Below are positions 1-7,108 of a stretch of 11,790 bases of DNA, in pieces (the stretch's first letter is position 1; each line of letters starts with the position of its first letter). This DNA comes from an uncultured Mailhella sp. (GTDB lineage: Bacteria; Desulfobacterota; Desulfovibrionia; Desulfovibrionales; Desulfovibrionaceae). The DNA lies in assembly GCA_948482415.1 (NCBI GenBank), contig CAOMFZ010000050.1:1-11790 (forward strand), given 5' to 3'. Under the pieces are notes generated by a model. The model searched no databases. It saw only the letters and a list, made by a program, of their open reading frames with translations, and was not told the origin of the DNA. A program made the position numbers and the translations under genes.

Positions 1-122
1 GGCTTTTTTATGTATTGTTGGCAATGGCGAAGCCATATAAAGCCTACAATACGTTGCGGTAGCCGTTAGCGAGTTTACGAGCTTTACGGATAGCGACAGC
101 AGAGATAAAGTTTTTCCCCTGC
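1..122 (+). repeat. Modular palindromic repeat, copy 1 (cut by window edge)
   Basis: This is the right part of a dispersed element seen four times here. It ends in AAAGTTTTTCCCCTGC at 107-122, the same end as the other copies. It carries an internal hairpin ATGGC, loop GAA, GCCAT at 24-36. A middle module (GTTAGCGAGTTTACGAGC around 65-82, then GCGACAGCAGAGATAAAG) matches the longer form of copy 3. The left end is not recognisable and may lie outside the window. It sits 18 bases downstream of the dnaN stop, so it could also act in transcription termination, but that is a guess. Confidence 0.7.
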
Positions 123-140
123 ATGAAAAATTTTCTAAAA

Positions 141-1283
141 CTATTCTTCGTAATAACTGGATTGGGTAATTTTCATCGGCATAATCAGAACCATATAATC
201 AGGATCTTCCGTACCGGTAATGCCGCAGGGACCCTCTGCTGTTGTCAGTGTCCATTCAAGGTCAGCTGATTGAAAATGTCCGAGAATTTCCATAAGATTT
301 TTTGTGGGGAAGGCAATTTTTTCAATGCTTCCGTTATAGGTTAAGTCCAGTTCTTCGCTGGCGGAACCTGTTTCCTGAGCCTGTGCAGATAATATTGCCA
401 TATTGCCTGACAAATTAAAATAAGTGCAGCGGTCATTTTCATTATTAAAAATATAAATACGGTCGAGGGCTTCCATGGTATTGCGTTTATTGACTGTCAA
501 TTTTGAAGCGTCGTCAGCATTTAATTTGTTAATAAAAAGACGGTAGTCAGGGTATTGTGCCATGGTGCGGGGAACGCTGATGTGTTCGGAACCGTCCTTA
601 TTTTTAATATGGAAGCGGCGTTCTGTGAAATTGAAGTAAATTTCGTCGTCATTCAGCCATTTCTTGATTTCGACAATGTATTTCTTTTGCAGCAAGAGCC
701 CTTCTTCACCAATCTTTTTGGCGATTTCGTCATTGACAAAACTGGTAATGGCAAATTGGTGTCCGTTTAAGCCGCATACATCGACTTTGCCGTTTTCAAC
801 AGATTTAAGATAAATACAGGAAAGTACTTCCTGATCATCGCTGATACAAAAACCCACTTTTTCAATAAGTTCCTGAAAATAATCCCCTGCCCAAAGCACT
901 GAGCCTTCTTCAGGGAACGGCGGCAAAAGCTGAAACCAGACAGGATCAGCCACAGGCAGTTTATAGGAACGGCGTCCCTGTTCAACCAGCAGACAGTTGT
1001 TTTCCTTATCAAGACGCAGTTTGATATCACCTGACGGCAGACGGCGTATGAGTTCGACCAGCGCTTTGCCGTTAATGCCCACTTCGCCCGGCTCTTCAAC
1101 TCTGGCTTTATATGTGCCCGTAAATTCAATGTTCACATCGGTTGCCATGACCGTAACCGTATCGTCCTGCTTTGCCTGAATCCAAATAGAGCGCAGATAC
1201 TGCGCACCTGCCTTTATCGGCACAATGGAAGCGGCTTTCATAAAACCGTTTAAAACTTCGTCTTTTGTAATTGTAACTATCAT
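141..1283 (-). CDS. dnaN: DNA polymerase III sliding clamp (beta subunit)
   Basis: DnaN forms the ring-shaped homodimer that tethers DNA polymerase III to DNA and serves as the docking platform for polymerases, MutS/MutL-type repair proteins and ligase in the cytoplasm. The 380-residue length fits the family (about 365-380). The N-terminus, the early segment with ATDVNIEFTG and the QGRRSYKLP stretch are typical of clamp domain 1. The C-terminal part has YMVLIMPMKI, the equivalent of the usual YMVMPMRL end, followed by an eight-residue tail (TQSSYYEE). The ATG start is preceded by AAGGA with good spacing. The gene lies 131 bp downstream of the dnaA-like gene in the same direction, the classic dnaA-dnaN order. 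I see no convincing separate promoter in the spacer, so co-transcription with dnaA is likely. Its resemblance to Desulfovibrio clamps is from memory. Confidence 0.96.
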   Translation of the reverse strand: MIVTITKDEVLNGFMKAASIVPIKAGAQYLRSIWIQAKQDDTVTVMATDVNIEFTGTYKARVEEPGEVGINGKALVELIRRLPSGDIKLRLDKENNCLLVEQGRRSYKLPVADPVWFQLLPPFPEEGSVLWAGDYFQELIEKVGFCISDDQEVLSCIYLKSVENGKVDVCGLNGHQFAITSFVNDEIAKKIGEEGLLLQKKYIVEIKKWLNDDEIYFNFTERRFHIKNKDGSEHISVPRTMAQYPDYRLFINKLNADDASKLTVNKRNTMEALDRIYIFNNENDRCTYFNLSGNMAILSAQAQETGSASEELDLTYNGSIEKIAFPTKNLMEILGHFQSADLEWTLTTAEGPCGITGTEDPDYMVLIMPMKITQSSYYEE

Positions 1284-1414
1284 AAGTATATCCTTTTTAA
1301 TAATTAATTAAATGTGTGTTACTTTGTTCGTAACTCCATTAACTATTTGAAATATATTGATTTAATTAGGAACAATTTTAGGAACATTACGGAACAAAAG
1401 GAACAGTTTTATGC
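1284..1414. other. dnaA-dnaN spacer with GGAACA repeats (candidate origin or regulatory site)
   Basis: This AT-rich 131 bp spacer holds four GGAACA motifs on the plus strand, starting at 1369, 1381, 1391 and 1400, with steps of 12, 10 and 9 bp. It also has ACTTTGTTCGTAACT at 1321-1335, repeated exactly at about 1480-1494 inside the 3' end of dnaA. The reverse complement TGTTCC/GTTCGTAAC words are similar to one another. In many bacteria the dnaA-dnaN spacer is oriC or a DnaA-controlled promoter. No canonical TTATCCACA box is present here. The assignment is inference. Confidence 0.35.
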
Positions 1415-2416
1415 TTATTTCATGTTGGAAAGGTTCTTTTTGCATAGCATTGTTACTTCTGTTACCAAATTGTTCATAACTTTGTTCGTAACTATCATTT
1501 CTTCAATCTTTTTGATAGAATAGACTATTGTTGAATGGTCTTTTCCGCCAAAAATTTTGCCTATTTCCATGTAGGTTATGCCAAGCAGTGTGCGGCACAA
1601 ATAAATGCACAGATGCCGTGCTTCTGCAATCTTCGGATAACGTTTTTTACCGACTATTTGTCTGGCGGTGAATCCGTATATTTCTGCCACCGTGGCAATA
1701 ATAATGTCCGGATTTGCCGTAAATACATATCCTCTTTTTGCCGTAATCAGTTCAATTTCTGAAGTAGTCGGCATTCTGTTCATTTGTTTTTTATATAAAT
1801 GAATATGGTTTATAATGTTTTGAATGTTCCGAAAACCGGAACTTCTGCGCGCAATGTGTAAGCACTGTTCCTTTGTCAGAGACAATTCTTTCTCATCAGA
1901 ATATTTCTGTGTGTACAGTACTTTTATTTCAAGGTCCGGTTCCTGTAAATCAAAACGTATGCCTTTGGATATGGTGCTTTTAAAATACTTGCTGAAAGAT
2001 ACTTCATTGTCGCTGTTCTGGAAAAGAACGATAAGTATTTTCTGCGATAATTTATCCAAAAAATAGACGATTTGTTCCTGCAGCGCATTTTCATCTTTGA
2101 AACGCTGGATATCATCTATGACAAGGACTTTGACTTTTTTGCCAACCGCAAAGGCTCTTTGCAGCTTTTCTTTATCCTCGGCATTTTGATAGACCAAATC
2201 ACCGCCCTGGATTGTGTGTACATTTTGCGGATAATATTTTGCAAGCATGGCTGTTATATGGCTTTTGCCGGTTTCTGTTTTTCCGCAAATGAGGAGCGGA
2301 TTATACAAAAAGGGCATATCATGCTCAATATATTCACAAATTTCTGATAAAACCTGCAAAATTTCAGCATTTTTTTTGTTCATAAGAACATCTTGAAAAA
2401 ATGTTTCCTTTTGCAA
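1415..2416 (-). CDS. dnaA: Short, divergent DnaA-like replication initiator (no domains I/II)
   Basis: This is a DnaA-family AAA+ protein of 333 residues; full-length DnaA is usually about 440-470. The N-terminus aligns directly with the start of domain III. Walker A is GKTETGKS (45-52), Walker B is VLVIDD (97-102), and a sensor-2-like arginine lies in SGFRNIQ (R196). The C-terminal domain IV has the DnaA signature FGGKDHSTIVYS (289-300), with Tyr at 299 where E. coli has His439. At the box VII position E. coli has RLKSRF with Arg finger R285; here it reads YFKSTI (144-149), so the finger position appears to be Thr148. The start is TTG, eight bases after AAGGAG. An in-frame TAA overlaps the -10 region, so no upstream extension restores domain I. 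Domain I normally contacts DnaB helicase and other DnaA molecules, so this protein may be a regulator or a second DnaA paralog. Its place before dnaN argues for an initiator. Family assignment is firm; role is open. Confidence 0.88.
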   Translation of the reverse strand: MQKETFFQDVLMNKKNAEILQVLSEICEYIEHDMPFLYNPLLICGKTETGKSHITAMLAKYYPQNVHTIQGGDLVYQNAEDKEKLQRAFAVGKKVKVLVIDDIQRFKDENALQEQIVYFLDKLSQKILIVLFQNSDNEVSFSKYFKSTISKGIRFDLQEPDLEIKVLYTQKYSDEKELSLTKEQCLHIARRSSGFRNIQNIINHIHLYKKQMNRMPTTSEIELITAKRGYVFTANPDIIIATVAEIYGFTARQIVGKKRYPKIAEARHLCIYLCRTLLGITYMEIGKIFGGKDHSTIVYSIKKIEEMIVTNKVMNNLVTEVTMLCKKNLSNMK

Positions 2417-2634
2417 ATAATCATCTCCTTTTTTCCTATAAAGCCTTTATAACAAAAATATGCCAATTTGACAAGTTTTTTTTGCTGGTAAATACCCCCC
2501 ACGCAAAAAATTTAAAACTGCAAAATAACGCATTTTACGACGCCTTATTTTACCGTTTTTTTCGCCTATTAAATTTTTTTTGCTTAAAATCATGTTTAAT
2601 ATCATTTAATAAGTCAGCAAAAATTAAGAGTTTT
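2417..2634. other. Gene-free gap between the small membrane protein gene and dnaA
   Basis: Apart from the dnaA promoter and ribosome site at the dnaA end, this 218 bp AT-rich stretch shows only A/T runs. I see no missing dnaA N-terminus, RNA gene or clear terminator. Confidence 0.5.
2446..2474 (-). promoter_or_regulatory. Probable sigma70 promoter of the dnaA-like gene
   Basis: Read on the minus strand there is a -35 TTGTCA (2469-2474) and a -10 TATAAA (2446-2451) with a 17 bp spacer. The predicted start of transcription is about 22-25 bases before the TTG start codon, leaving room for the AAGGAG ribosome site. It fits the TTG start and not a longer protein. Confidence 0.6.
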
Positions 2635-3144
2635 TTATTTTCCTTTGATTATTATAATGATCCATACAACAATGTACAGAAGAATATAAATAACTGCCAA
2701 TGTCAGAGTGATAGTATATTTTTGGCGTAATTTTGCGGTATAGCTTTTGGCATTTTCTTGCTGTTCCACAGTAATATAGGTATTGTCAGCAGAAATTGTC
2801 AGTACCCGGCGGCTGACTGGTATGGAATTTTTTATTGTTTCTGTGCCTTGCTCACGATCTGTGGCTAATTTATTCCATGTATAGCCGCTGCCGTCTGTGG
2901 CTTTGTAATAAATAACAAAAATAGTTTTTTTAGGGTTCATGCGCCTGTCACGGTTATAGGCTGAATTGTTTTTCATTTGTAATGGCAGCACTTGATAGGG
3001 CACAAAGGTATAAACGCCTTTGTCCTCATAACTGTCAGCAGGAAGAATATTTCCTAAATGTTTGACAGAAAGATAACTCATTATGAGCGCTAAAAGTAAT
3101 AATAACGCTGTGGCAGAAATGCCGAGTATTTTTAGCTTTCTCAT
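2635..3144 (-). CDS. Hypothetical protein with two membrane segments
   Basis: I do not recognise this 169-residue protein. It has a hydrophobic segment at about 6-26 just behind a basic N-terminus (MRKLK) and a second, very hydrophobic segment at about 146-166, ending in KGK. The roughly 120 residues between are hydrophilic and contain YTFVPYQVLPLQ, an NRDRRMNPKK basic patch and a VLTISADNTYITV beta-like stretch. The likely topology puts the middle domain outside the cytoplasm with both ends inside. An ATG start preceded by GAGGT at normal spacing supports translation. It lies upstream of dnaA in the same direction, but a 218 bp gap and a separate dnaA promoter suggest it is not tied to replication. 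The first segment could instead be a signal anchor. Gene reality is likely; function is unknown. Confidence 0.7.
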   Translation of the reverse strand: MRKLKILGISATALLLLLALIMSYLSVKHLGNILPADSYEDKGVYTFVPYQVLPLQMKNNSAYNRDRRMNPKKTIFVIYYKATDGSGYTWNKLATDREQGTETIKNSIPVSRRVLTISADNTYITVEQQENAKSYTAKLRQKYTITLTLAVIYILLYIVVWIIIIIKGK

Positions 3145-3300
3145 ATAATGTACCTCATTGTTTCTTTTTTGAAAGTGTATTTATAATTCATTTAGTTAAA
3201 ATTTCTTATAATTATGTAAAACTATTGCGCTTGAAGATTTAATTTTTGTTGGTTCTGAATAAATTATTTACCGATTAAATGTAAAATTACAAGCATTATT

Positions 3301-3564
3301 TATATTATTGAAGATTAATCCGTTCTGCAGAGAAGTACGGCAAACAGCAAGCCAAATTTTTTGCACGAAACAACAGGTTTATAAATAAGCGGGAAAAAGG
3401 ATGTTGCGAACTCGAGAAAGGGGCTGTAAGTCACTTTCTCGAAGAGAGCTGGTAGGGTTTGAGGAAAGAGGATACAAAGGGGAAAACAGAAAGGGACAAA
3501 GTCCCTTTAACGTTTTCCCCTTTTAAAAAAGTACCTGGGATATTTCCCTGAATTATAATGAAAT
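3301..3564 (+). repeat. Structured ~260 bp repeat, unit 1 (candidate ncRNA or non-autonomous element)
   Basis: This is a direct repeat of 3740-4001, about nine in ten bases identical by eye, running from TATATTATTGAAGA to GAATTATAATGAAAT. It is rich in stems. A left hairpin at 3320-3340 is partly decayed (CCGTTCTGC against GAAGTACGG). TCGAGAAAG (3412-3420) pairs with CTTTCTCGA (3434-3442). A nested stem has GGGGAAAAC (3479-3487) pairing with GTTTTCCCC (3512-3520) around AAAGGGAC (3490-3497) and GTCCCTTT (3501-3508), and is followed by TTTT. The nested stem plus T-run reads as a terminator-like end on the plus strand. No ORF is conserved in it. It may be a structured RNA or a hairpin-ended mobile remnant. 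Confidence 0.8.
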
Positions 3565-3738
3565 GTTTTGTTATAGTTTCAGGTTGATTTTATAACTACG
3601 AAATATAATTATAAAATTTTCTTTTTTATTTTGAAAATGATTTCCCTCTTACCCCCATATTACCTGTTTTTCTTCAGAAAAACAGGAAGATATATTTTAT
3701 AAGTGATTGATTATCAACTTCTTTCTATAACAAAGCGT
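3565..3738 (-). mobile_element. MITE-like element, copy A
   Basis: This 174 bp element is bounded by GTTTTGTTATAG (3565-3576) and CTATAACAAAGC (3727-3738), inverted ends with one mismatch. The similarity of the ends continues into a GTTGAT block. Its reverse complement matches 9357-9528 along the whole length. A central hairpin has CCTGTTTTTC (3663-3672), loop TTCA, GAAAAACAGG (3677-3686). It lies exactly between the two structured repeat units. There is no ORF, so any movement would depend on a transposase supplied elsewhere. I see no clear target duplication at this copy. Confidence 0.8.
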
Positions 3739-3739
3739 A

Positions 3740-4001
3740 TATTATTGAAGAGTAAGCCGTACTGCAGAGCAGTACGGCAAACTGCAAGCCAAATTTTTTG
3801 CACGAAACAACAGGTTTATAAATAGGCAGGAAAAAGGATGTTGCGAACTCCGAGAAAGGGGCTGTTAGTCACTTTCTCGAAGAGAGCTAATAGGGTTTGA
3901 GGAAAGGGGATACAAAGGGGAAAACAGAAAGAGAAAAAGTCCCTTTAACGTTTTCCCCTTTTAAAAAGTACCTGGGATATTTCCCTGAATTATAATGAAA
4001 T
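3740..4001 (+). repeat. Structured ~260 bp repeat, unit 2
   Basis: This is the second copy of the unit at 3301-3564, in the same orientation. Its left hairpin is perfect: CCGTACTGC (3759-3767), loop AGA, GCAGTACGG (3771-3779). The CGAGAAAG / CTTTCTCG stem and the outer GGGGAAAAC / GTTTTCCCC stem are kept. The inner stem is weakened because AAAGGGAC has become AAAGAGAA. The two copies therefore differ in which hairpin is intact. The junction with the MITE copy is one base after the MITE end. Confidence 0.8.
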
Positions 4002-4079
4002 AAATGCAAATTATTAAAAAAATATAATAAAATCAATGTGATTTGATTAAAAAACGGTATTTTCAACTAAGGGGTAAAT

Positions 4080-4110
4080 GGGGAAGTGTTAACTTCCCCT
4101 GAATTTTTTT
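4080..4110 (+). terminator. Rho-independent terminator-like hairpin
   Basis: GGGGAAGT (4080-4087), loop GTTA, and ACTTCCCC (4092-4099) form a perfect 8 bp stem followed by TGAATTTTTTT on the plus strand. It sits just beyond the rfaE1 stop, but the T-run is on the opposite strand to rfaE1. It would best stop plus-strand transcripts coming from the repeat region; the hairpin alone may also help end rfaE1 mRNA. Confidence 0.55.
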
Positions 4111-4112
4111 GC

Positions 4113-5108
4113 TTACCATTTTTCTGTTTCAATTTTTTTGGTGCGCAAAGCCTGAATAAGTTCTTCCTGTGTTACGGTAGCGGAACCCACTTTTTCAACA
4201 ACAACACCGGCGGCAAGTGTGGCTAAATTGCATGCTTTTTCATAATTAAGCCCAATGGATTCGCAAACAGCCATGGCTGCAATAACCGTATCACCGGCAC
4301 CTGTCACATCAAAAACCTGTTTTGCCGCGCTTTTAATATGATATGCATAAGGCAGATTTTTGCCAAAATATGCCATTCCCTCAGCACCTAAGGTAACAAG
4401 GACATTTTCTGCATGCAAATCCTGCAAAATTTTATGGGCTGCAGCCTTTATTTCTGCGGGTGTGTGCATAGCAATTTCTGCCAGTTCCTCACTTTCTTTA
4501 TGGTTTGGCGTGAGTAAAAAGGCGTTTTTATAAAAGCTTTTGTTCTGCGGTTTTGGGTCAATAAAAATCTTTGGTTTTGGGCAGTGTTTTTTTTCTGCCA
4601 ATGCATAAATATCTGCAATCAATTCCTGATATAAAAAGCCTTTGCCGTAGTCTGATAAAAGAATAACTTTATATTCTGCAATTTGTTCTTCAATATTTTG
4701 CAAAAGTCTTTCTTTGATATCTGCTGAAATGGCTTTGACAATTTCTTCATCATAGCGGAGCATTTGCTGACTGCGGGCAAAAATACGGGATTTTACCGTA
4801 GTGGGGCGCTCGCCGTCTTCTAAAAGTATGGTATGGACATTTGCTTCATGGAGCAGATTGTTGATGATTTTTGCATGATAATCATTGCCCACTACGGAAA
4901 TAATCGTGCATACACTGCCAAGGGCGGTAATATTGCGAGCTACGTTGCCGGCTCCTCCCAGCATATTGCGCTTTTTCTCAATTTTGACGACAGGGACAGG
5001 CGCTTCCGGAGAAATGCGGTACGCATCGCCTTCATAGTAAGTATCCAGCATAATGTCACCAATGACAAGAACTTTGCCGTTTTCCAGTTTAAAAATATCG
5101 TTTTGCAT
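4113..5108 (-). CDS. rfaE1: D-glycero-beta-D-manno-heptose-7-phosphate kinase
   Basis: This ribokinase/PfkB-family sugar kinase phosphorylates heptose-7-phosphate at O1 in the ADP-heptose pathway that feeds LPS inner core synthesis in the cytoplasm. Seen in the 331 residues: an N-terminal VLVIGDIMLDTYYEG strand-loop, a RISPEAPVPVV segment typical of RfaE domain I, GGAGNVARN (51-59), and the PfkB signature DVTGAGDT (267-274) with catalytic base Asp273. The protein ends shortly after the kinase fold, so the nucleotidyltransferase half of bifunctional HldE is absent and must be encoded elsewhere (rfaE2/hldC type). The ATG is preceded by AAGG. It follows parB in the same direction after 215 bp that contain a palindromic repeat. 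The family call rests on residues; the exact substrate comes from family knowledge. Confidence 0.9.
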   Translation of the reverse strand: MQNDIFKLENGKVLVIGDIMLDTYYEGDAYRISPEAPVPVVKIEKKRNMLGGAGNVARNITALGSVCTIISVVGNDYHAKIINNLLHEANVHTILLEDGERPTTVKSRIFARSQQMLRYDEEIVKAISADIKERLLQNIEEQIAEYKVILLSDYGKGFLYQELIADIYALAEKKHCPKPKIFIDPKPQNKSFYKNAFLLTPNHKESEELAEIAMHTPAEIKAAAHKILQDLHAENVLVTLGAEGMAYFGKNLPYAYHIKSAAKQVFDVTGAGDTVIAAMAVCESIGLNYEKACNLATLAAGVVVEKVGSATVTQEELIQALRTKKIETEKW

Positions 5109-5137
5109 AATATGCCTTTTTTTTAGAGTATTTTTTA

Positions 5138-5243
5138 CAGGGAAAAACTTTTACAGCCACCGGAATGGCGGCGAAGCCGTTTCTGTTACGCCGAGTTTAC
5201 GAGGCTTACAGAAATGGACAGCAGAGCTAAACTTTTCCCCCTG
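5138..5243 (+). repeat. Modular palindromic repeat, copy 2
   Basis: This 106 bp element lies between parB and rfaE1. Its ends are inverted: CAGGGAAAAACTTTT at the left against AAACTTTTCCCCCTG at the right. Inside are CGGC, loop GAA, GCCG (5169-5179), and a TTTCTGT / ACAGAAA pair. It lacks the extra middle module found in copies 1 and 3. If transcribed with rfaE1 it would form a long stem in the 5' leader. Confidence 0.78.
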
Positions 5244-5282
5244 CATAAAAACTCCTAATGATAAGTGGAACTGTTCTAGAAT

Positions 5283-5297
5283 TTTATAGCATGTCAA
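5283..5297 (-). promoter_or_regulatory. Possible extended -10 promoter for rfaE1
   Basis: On the minus strand, TTGACA is followed closely by TGCTATAAAA, which reads as an extended -10 (TGnTATAAA). The TTGACA is only three bases away, so it cannot be the matching -35, and no good -35 lies 16-18 bp upstream. Weak call. Confidence 0.25.
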
Positions 5298-5323
5298 CTA
5301 TTTTGAATAGTATATAAAATCCT

Positions 5324-6256
5324 TCATATATTGTTGCTGTCAATGGAGAACACACTCAAAATATAAAGGAGTTCGTCCTTGTTTTTGTACTGGATTTTTA
5401 TGCTTCCTCTGTCTTCTGTTCCTTTTATTGCTGCTTTTTTATGGAAAATATCTTTGAGTTTGTAATCAATTTCCTGCAAATTTTTAGACAGGCCTGCACT
5501 TCTTCTTTTTTCACTTTTTTTATCTTCTTTATTTTCTTTTTGTGAAAATTCCGGCGGCAGACTGCCATGTTCTTTCCAATACTCAAGTGCGTTTTCCACA
5601 TCACGCACAGTCAAGTCTTTTGCAATAATCTGTATACAAAGCCTGTCCTGTGCCTTTGGGTCCGTAATACCTAAAAGTGCTCTGCCGTGTCCAGCTTTAA
5701 TCGTATCATTGGCAATGAGTTTTTTTATTTTTTCGGGCAAACCGAGCAGACGCAGGGTATTGGCAACATTTGAACGGCTTTTGCCTATTTTTTCAGCCAG
5801 TTCTTCCTGAGAAAGTTTGTACATTGTTTTTAATTGATTAAGGGCTTCGGCTTCGTCAATACTGTTGAGGTCTTCGCGCTGTAAATTTTCAATCAGGGCA
5901 ATGGTCATGGCTTCCACATCGGAATATTCACGCACAATAACGGGAAGTTTGATAAGACCCGCCATTCTTCCGGCGCGGTATCTCCGCTCACCTGCCACAA
6001 TTTCATACATATCAGCGCTCACTTTGCGCACAATCAGGGGCTGGACAATTCCCTGATTTTTAATTGATGCCGCAAGTTCCTGTAAACCTGTTTCATCAAA
6101 TTTCTTGCGGGGCTGGTGAGTATTTGCTTTGATATTGTCAATGGAAAGTAATTTTACCTCATTGGCATTTTCAGCTGCTGTATTTGTTTCTTCACGGTTC
6201 AGCAAAAAGTCGAGTCCTCTGCCTAAGCCTCGGTTCATTTCTTTATTTTTTGTCAT
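5324..6256 (-). CDS. parB: Chromosome partitioning protein ParB (parS-binding CTPase clamp)
   Basis: ParB loads at parS, binds CTP and slides on DNA as a clamp, recruiting SMC and stimulating ParA to separate origins. The 310 residues show RGLGRGLDFLL at the start (the ParA-contacting N-tail), QPRKKFD (48-54), the CTP-binding GERRYRA box (89-95), ENLQREDLN (123-131), a helix-turn-helix around 148-169 (KLSQEELAEKIGKSRSNVAN), a charged Lys/Glu-rich linker at about 238-255, and a C-terminal dimerisation domain. It starts 27 bases after the parA stop, so the two form one operon. The ATG at 6256 has a modest AGAGAAG site. An in-frame ATG at 6238 (MNRGLGR) is a possible alternative start. Confidence 0.95.
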   Translation of the reverse strand: MTKNKEMNRGLGRGLDFLLNREETNTAAENANEVKLLSIDNIKANTHQPRKKFDETGLQELAASIKNQGIVQPLIVRKVSADMYEIVAGERRYRAGRMAGLIKLPVIVREYSDVEAMTIALIENLQREDLNSIDEAEALNQLKTMYKLSQEELAEKIGKSRSNVANTLRLLGLPEKIKKLIANDTIKAGHGRALLGITDPKAQDRLCIQIIAKDLTVRDVENALEYWKEHGSLPPEFSQKENKEDKKSEKRRSAGLSKNLQEIDYKLKDIFHKKAAIKGTEDRGSIKIQYKNKDELLYILSVFSIDSNNI

Positions 6257-6283
6257 GTTCTTCTCTTTTGTTTATTGCTGCAA

Positions 6284-7054
6284 TTATTCGGCAACTTTTC
6301 TGCTTGCTACTTCATTGGCAAGGGCAAGATACGCTTCTGCTCCTTTTGACTTGATGTCATAATGAAAAATGGTTTTGCCATAACTGGGAGCTTCGGAAAG
6401 GCGCACGTTGCGGGGAATAATGGTTTTAAACACAAGCTTTGGAAAACAGCGTTCTGTTTCGGATTTTACCTGACGGGCAAGTTTGTTTCTGGAATCGTAC
6501 ATTGTAAGGATAACACCCAGCAGGTTGATGTCCGGATTGAGTTTTTTCTTAACCTGTTCGTGGGTTTGTAAAAGTTTGACAATGCCTTCAAGTGCGAAAA
6601 ATTCGCATTGCAGCGGAATAACCAGTTCTTTTGCAAAACACAGTGCGTTCAGGGTAATCAACCCCAGAGAGGGCGGGCAGTCTAAAAGAATATAGTCATA
6701 TTTATCTGTAACACTTGATAATAATTCTTTAAAAAAGTACTCACGGTTTTGTTTGTCAACCAGTTCCAGCTCAAGAGCGGCTAAATCTGTGGTGGCAGGC
6801 AGTAAATCCAGATAATTTACTTCGGTTTTCAAAATGGATTTTTGCAGAATTTCAGGGTCACAAAGGGCAGTGTATAAATTGTATTCACTATTTTTGCCGT
6901 CCTGTCCCAATGCACTGGTGGAGTTTGCCTGCGGGTCACAGTCAACAAGCAGTACCTTTTTTTCCATTAAAGCCAAGGAAGCTGAAAGGTTAACAGAAGT
7001 TGTAGTCTTGCCGACGCCGCCTTTTTGGTTTGCTATTGCGATTATTCTTGCCAT
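6284..7054 (-). CDS. parA: Chromosome partitioning ATPase ParA (Soj family)
   Basis: ParA dimerises with ATP, binds the nucleoid non-specifically and is released by ParB, giving directional movement of the origin region. The 256 residues are the short, chromosomal Soj type without an N-terminal DNA-binding extension. Visible motifs are the deviant Walker A KGGVGKTT (11-18, signature Lys11), LLVDCDPQANST with Asp40, and Walker B YILLDCPPSLG (Asp125). The C-terminal IPRNVRLSEAPSYGK stretch is typical of the family. The start is ATG behind a strong AAGGAG. It is first in the parA-parB operon, with two parS sites within about 105 bp of the start codon, which would let ParB act on its own promoter. 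Confidence 0.96.
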   Translation of the reverse strand: MARIIAIANQKGGVGKTTTSVNLSASLALMEKKVLLVDCDPQANSTSALGQDGKNSEYNLYTALCDPEILQKSILKTEVNYLDLLPATTDLAALELELVDKQNREYFFKELLSSVTDKYDYILLDCPPSLGLITLNALCFAKELVIPLQCEFFALEGIVKLLQTHEQVKKKLNPDINLLGVILTMYDSRNKLARQVKSETERCFPKLVFKTIIPRNVRLSEAPSYGKTIFHYDIKSKGAEAYLALANEVASRKVAE

Positions 7055-7108
7055 TTTTCACTCCTTTAAAAAATACAAATACGGGAACTTTATTTTTTTT
7101 GCAAGCAA

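Larger units (their letters stand above)
3145..4112. other. Long gene-free region filled by repeats
   Basis: There is no credible ORF over nearly 970 bp. The contents are an AT-rich lead-in (3145-3300) that should hold the promoter of the small membrane protein, though none is clear, then structured repeat unit 1, a MITE-like element, structured repeat unit 2, about 75 bp of AT-rich sequence, and a terminator-like hairpin. Confidence 0.8.

Noticed and set aside
141..1283. Overlapping ORFs on both strands within dnaN, such as the plus-strand one at 555-770 and the second minus-frame one at 767-1129
   Set aside because: They are other-frame shadows of a clear dnaN gene with no start signals.
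2052..2234. DnaA-box-like words TTATCCAAA (2052-2060) and TGCGGATAA (2226-2234)
   Set aside because: Each has one mismatch to TTATCCACA, but both lie inside the dnaA coding sequence and are not clustered, so chance is likely.
3301..4001. Retron, CRISPR or riboswitch reading of the structured repeats
   Set aside because: There is no reverse transcriptase or cas gene nearby, no short-spaced repeat array, and no downstream plus-strand gene for a riboswitch to control.
5292..5297. Consensus TTGACA on the minus strand upstream of rfaE1
   Set aside because: No -10-like hexamer lies 16-18 bp downstream; only an overlapping TATAAA three bases on, so it cannot be a standard -35.
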